A stretch of DNA of 7,303 nucleotides from Candidatus Hodarchaeota archaeon (GTDB lineage: Archaea > Asgardarchaeota > Heimdallarchaeia > Hodarchaeales > YT1-057), in NCBI GenBank assembly GCA_016839955.1, contig JAEOTI010000224.1:1-7303 (forward strand), given 5' to 3'. The position numbers and the translations under genes are program-made. How positions within the stretch are numbered: position 1 is the stretch's first letter; every line of letters starts with the position of its first letter. Below the pieces are notes generated by a model that had not been told where the DNA came from, did no database searches, and saw only the letters and a program-made list of their open reading frames with translations. Shown here piece by piece: positions 5,541-7,303 of this stretch.

Positions 5541-6860
5541 ATGTCTTATGTGGAACGTGCTTTCTATGATTATCTCAAAAGTACGATGACATCTGGAGTT
5601 CGGATGCTTTTAGAAAGGCGATTAATCTTATTTTCATTCTTTCTAGTAATAATTGGAGTGGTTAATACAGCTTTAACCTATCTATATAAGAATGAAAAGG
5701 ATGCTATTACTGTCTCAACCTTAGAAGGCGTTTTCCTTTTAGAATTAGCGATTGCTATCGGTTTTATCTGTGCAGGATTACTAAGTCCATTATTTCGACT
5801 CAGGTCTACATTAGGAAGATTTTTAGTACTTATATTTTCATCAGCGATCTTTTTTGCAGTTGGTTTTATTGGTGAATCACAGCAAGTTGATGAAACCTTT
5901 CTTGAATGGATTCCTATTTTCCTGCTTTTTTCTTGGGCTCTTTTTATCCCTCTTTCAACATTTGCTTTTGCTCATGGATTGTTTTCAAACAAGATTACAG
6001 GGAGTGTTCTTTTTCTTGGTAAACCCTCGGCTGACCGACGAGCAATCTTCTGGGGACCCATTTTTCTATTAGCATTAGGAGTAGGGATTGTTTCTATTTT
6101 TCTTTTGCTCAATGAAGAAATTTTTATTGGCATTTCCGGAATTATTGTTGGATTCATCATTATTTTTGCAGTCCTTGGACATCTTGTTTCAGATGATGTT
6201 TTTAGTACAAGTCTTGGGTTTTTCTTCCTCCTTTCTATTCCTCAATTTATTCTACTCATTGTAACTGGGACAGCTTCTGGACCCGTCTCTACTATCAATT
6301 TTATTTTGTTAATTTTCTCTCTTCTTTATGGAGCTCAATCCGTTTCAAAAACAATTCGAAAACGAGATCAAAGATTAGGTAAAATAGAGATTGACTCTAA
6401 GGAAGAAATCGAGCTTTCCTTAGTGGACAAGTTCATTCTTAAAGTAGGTGGGGAAGGCGTAGTGCTTATGCTTCTTGGCTGTGCACTAGGTTATCATCTT
6501 GTTCAGCTTGAGATGTATGCAGATTTCGAGATTCCTTTAATCGAATCGCTTGATGCTCCATCTGTCGGATTTGTATACCATCTTCTTGCATGGAGTTTTA
6601 TGATTCTAATCATTTTTGCTGCTATCGTTCTTTTTAGATTCAACAGACGCTTCCGAAACCATTATACCGCAGACATTTACAGAATGGACTTTTTACCACC
6701 CTATGAGGAATTAGTAGATTTTTTTGGACGCATGCGACGCGGTGAAGTAAGTTGGAGTAGGCTTCTCGGGAAATATGCTAAATATGCCGCAGTAGAAGGT
6801 GTAAAACGAGGAGTTGGACGATTATGGCCTGGAAAAGGGAAAAAAGCAAACGAGGAGTAA
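5541..6860 (+). CDS. Polytopic membrane protein of unknown function (about 10 TM segments)
   Basis: No family is recognised in this 439-residue protein. Hydrophobic segments suggest transmembrane helices at about 28-48, 62-85, 92-111, 122-148, 168-190, 193-216, 223-243, 250-268, 303-321 and 343-366. A charged hydrophilic loop (269-299, KRDQRLGKIEIDSKEEIE) splits the protein into an eight-helix and a two-helix block. The N-terminus (1-27) is amphipathic and basic. The last 70 residues form a soluble, strongly basic tail containing DFLPPYEELVDFFGRMRRGE (383-402) and finishing GKGKKANEE; positive charge there favours a cytosolic side. No transporter signature, heme or metal motif, or cleavable signal peptide is seen. 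GAGGT (5529-5533), 7 nt before the ATG, supports the start. It is transcribed alone, with 260 nt before it and no same-strand partner nearby. Confidence 0.85.
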   Translation: MSYVERAFYDYLKSTMTSGVRMLLERRLILFSFFLVIIGVVNTALTYLYKNEKDAITVSTLEGVFLLELAIAIGFICAGLLSPLFRLRSTLGRFLVLIFSSAIFFAVGFIGESQQVDETFLEWIPIFLLFSWALFIPLSTFAFAHGLFSNKITGSVLFLGKPSADRRAIFWGPIFLLALGVGIVSIFLLLNEEIFIGISGIIVGFIIIFAVLGHLVSDDVFSTSLGFFFLLSIPQFILLIVTGTASGPVSTINFILLIFSLLYGAQSVSKTIRKRDQRLGKIEIDSKEEIELSLVDKFILKVGGEGVVLMLLGCALGYHLVQLEMYADFEIPLIESLDAPSVGFVYHLLAWSFMILIIFAAIVLFRFNRRFRNHYTADIYRMDFLPPYEELVDFFGRMRRGEVSWSRLLGKYAKYAAVEGVKRGVGRLWPGKGKKANEE

Positions 6861-6925
6861 AAAACTAGATAGTAACGTGTATTGTTCCTAAAAGCTCTTT
6901 AGTCTGTTGAACATTCTTCTTTTTT

Positions 6926-6948
6926 GGTTTTAATAATCATTTGAAACC
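6926..6948 (+). repeat. Hairpin A (GGTTTTAA / TTGAAACC)
   Basis: GGTTTTAA (6926-6933) pairs with TTGAAACC (6941-6948) over eight base pairs including one G-U, closing a seven-base loop TAATCAT. It starts directly after the T6 run at 6920-6925. Its right arm repeats the sequence that forms the left arm of hairpin B. Confidence 0.45.
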
Positions 6949-6980
6949 CTTTAATAATCCTAAATCATTGAGTTTTTATC

Positions 6981-7012
6981 CTGAAACCTAATCTTTAAAA
7001 AGACGGTTTCAG
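6981..7012 (+). repeat. Hairpin B (CTGAAACC / GGTTTCAG)
   Basis: CTGAAACC (6981-6988) and GGTTTCAG (7005-7012) are perfect complements. Inside, TCT (6992-6994) and AGA (7001-7003) can extend the stem past a small bulge. It is too A/T poor in T after the stem to be a bacterial-type terminator. It may be an RNA element or a protein-binding palindrome for the gene to the right. Confidence 0.5.
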
Positions 7013-7199
7013 AATGTAATTTATAGAGAACATTCCTTAATTAATGATAGCAAGGATATATCTCAAGAACAAGCTTATAAGACTATTGAACTTAAGAAAC
7101 TAAACTATTATCTTATTCCACTTATTTCTCGTTCCTATTGTCTTTCTCATATTTAACCACTTCAGGACATTTTCAGATTCCGGACAAATCTTTAGGAAG

Positions 7200-7303
7200 T
7201 TGGAAACAATCGACTTAGTAAAAGATAAACCTTATGAGGAAACTCGAATAGAAGTTGTAACATGTCCTGAATGCAGACAAACTTCCTTTATTGTAGATAG
7301 CGA
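7200..7303 (+). CDS. Start of a zinc-ribbon-containing protein, cut by the right edge
   Basis: The frame runs open to the edge and encodes METIDLVKDKPYEE followed by VVTCPECRQTSFIV, so a CPEC half of a zinc ribbon appears about 22 residues in; the second pair would lie outside. TTG at 7200 is the only standard start in the frame after the TAA at 7101-7103, and AGGA (7194-7197) is too close to be an ideal Shine-Dalgarno. The frame is also open from 7104 to 7199 and would encode a hydrophobic stretch (LFHLFLVPIVFLIF) that looks like a transmembrane helix, but no ATG, GTG or TTG begins it. So the true start could be non-standard or upstream past an interruption. No function is assigned. Confidence 0.5.
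   Translation, partial: METIDLVKDKPYEETRIEVVTCPECRQTSFIVDS

Larger units (their letters stand above)
6861..7199. other. 339-nt gap: T-run, two hairpins, no convincing gene
   Basis: The gap between the membrane protein and the last gene is very AT rich. TTTTTT at 6920-6925 is a candidate archaeal terminator for the membrane gene. TTTAATAATC occurs twice (6929-6938 and 6950-6959), 21 bp apart, and two hairpins follow (separate entries). No tRNA-like or structured RNA gene is recognised. From 6992 to about 7157 one plus frame is open but has no ATG, GTG or TTG; another has ATG at 7044 but stops at 7101-7103. Confidence 0.5.

Noticed and set aside
5854..6160. Open frames on both strands inside the membrane protein gene (5854-6072 plus, 5972-6160 minus)
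   Set aside because: They lie wholly within a clearly coding membrane protein, have no ribosome binding site, and their content mirrors the hydrophobic codons of the real gene.

Overview
The window most likely comes from an Asgard (Promethearchaeota) archaeon. Three things point there: an archaeal/eukaryotic-type initiation factor 1A; a small GTPase that combines an Arf-like P-loop with Rag/Gtr-like G4 and G5 motifs and a C-terminal roadblock/longin-like extension; and ribosome binding sites (AGGTGATC, GAGGTG, GAGGT) that match the archaeal 16S tail. The DNA is AT-rich and gene-dense. No rRNA, tRNA, CRISPR array, insertion sequence or integrase is visible, so this looks like chromosome and not a mobile island. 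The Asgard class cannot be decided from this sequence.

Layout, left to right. (1) 1-1404 (+): the C-terminal two thirds of a molybdopterin (Mo/W-bisMGD) oxidoreductase, cut by the left edge. (2) 1632-3310 (+): a run of four small genes. These are aIF1A with a TTG start, a cysteine-cluster protein of the CxxCxxCC type, a 132-residue protein resembling the YbjN/secretion-chaperone fold, and a 157-residue protein with a possible winged-helix start. (3) 3315-4658 (-): the Rag/Arf-like GTPase followed 36 nt later by a HIT-family nucleotide hydrolase, convergent with region 2. (4) 4838-5119 (+): a 93-residue conserved-looking archaeal protein of unknown function, divergent from the GTPase. (5) 5140-5280 (-): a 46-residue protein with two CxxC pairs and a near-perfect ribosome binding site. 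(6) 5541-6860 (+): an unrecognised membrane protein with about ten transmembrane segments. (7) 6861-7199: a 339-nt gap with two tandem hairpins that share the stem sequence GAAACC/GGTTTC. (8) About 7200 to the right edge (+): the start of a protein with a CPEC zinc-ribbon motif, start codon uncertain.

How the genes work together: aIF1A is core translation machinery, and its tight coupling to the cysteine-cluster gene suggests co-transcription. The GTPase and HIT genes probably form a second operon. The other neighbours share no evident pathway. The points most worth following are the hybrid GTPase, the tiny zinc-knuckle protein, the pair of uncharacterised genes behind aIF1A, and the mutually exclusive hairpins at 6926-7012. 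Nothing here amounts to a clear new multi-gene defence or metabolic system.
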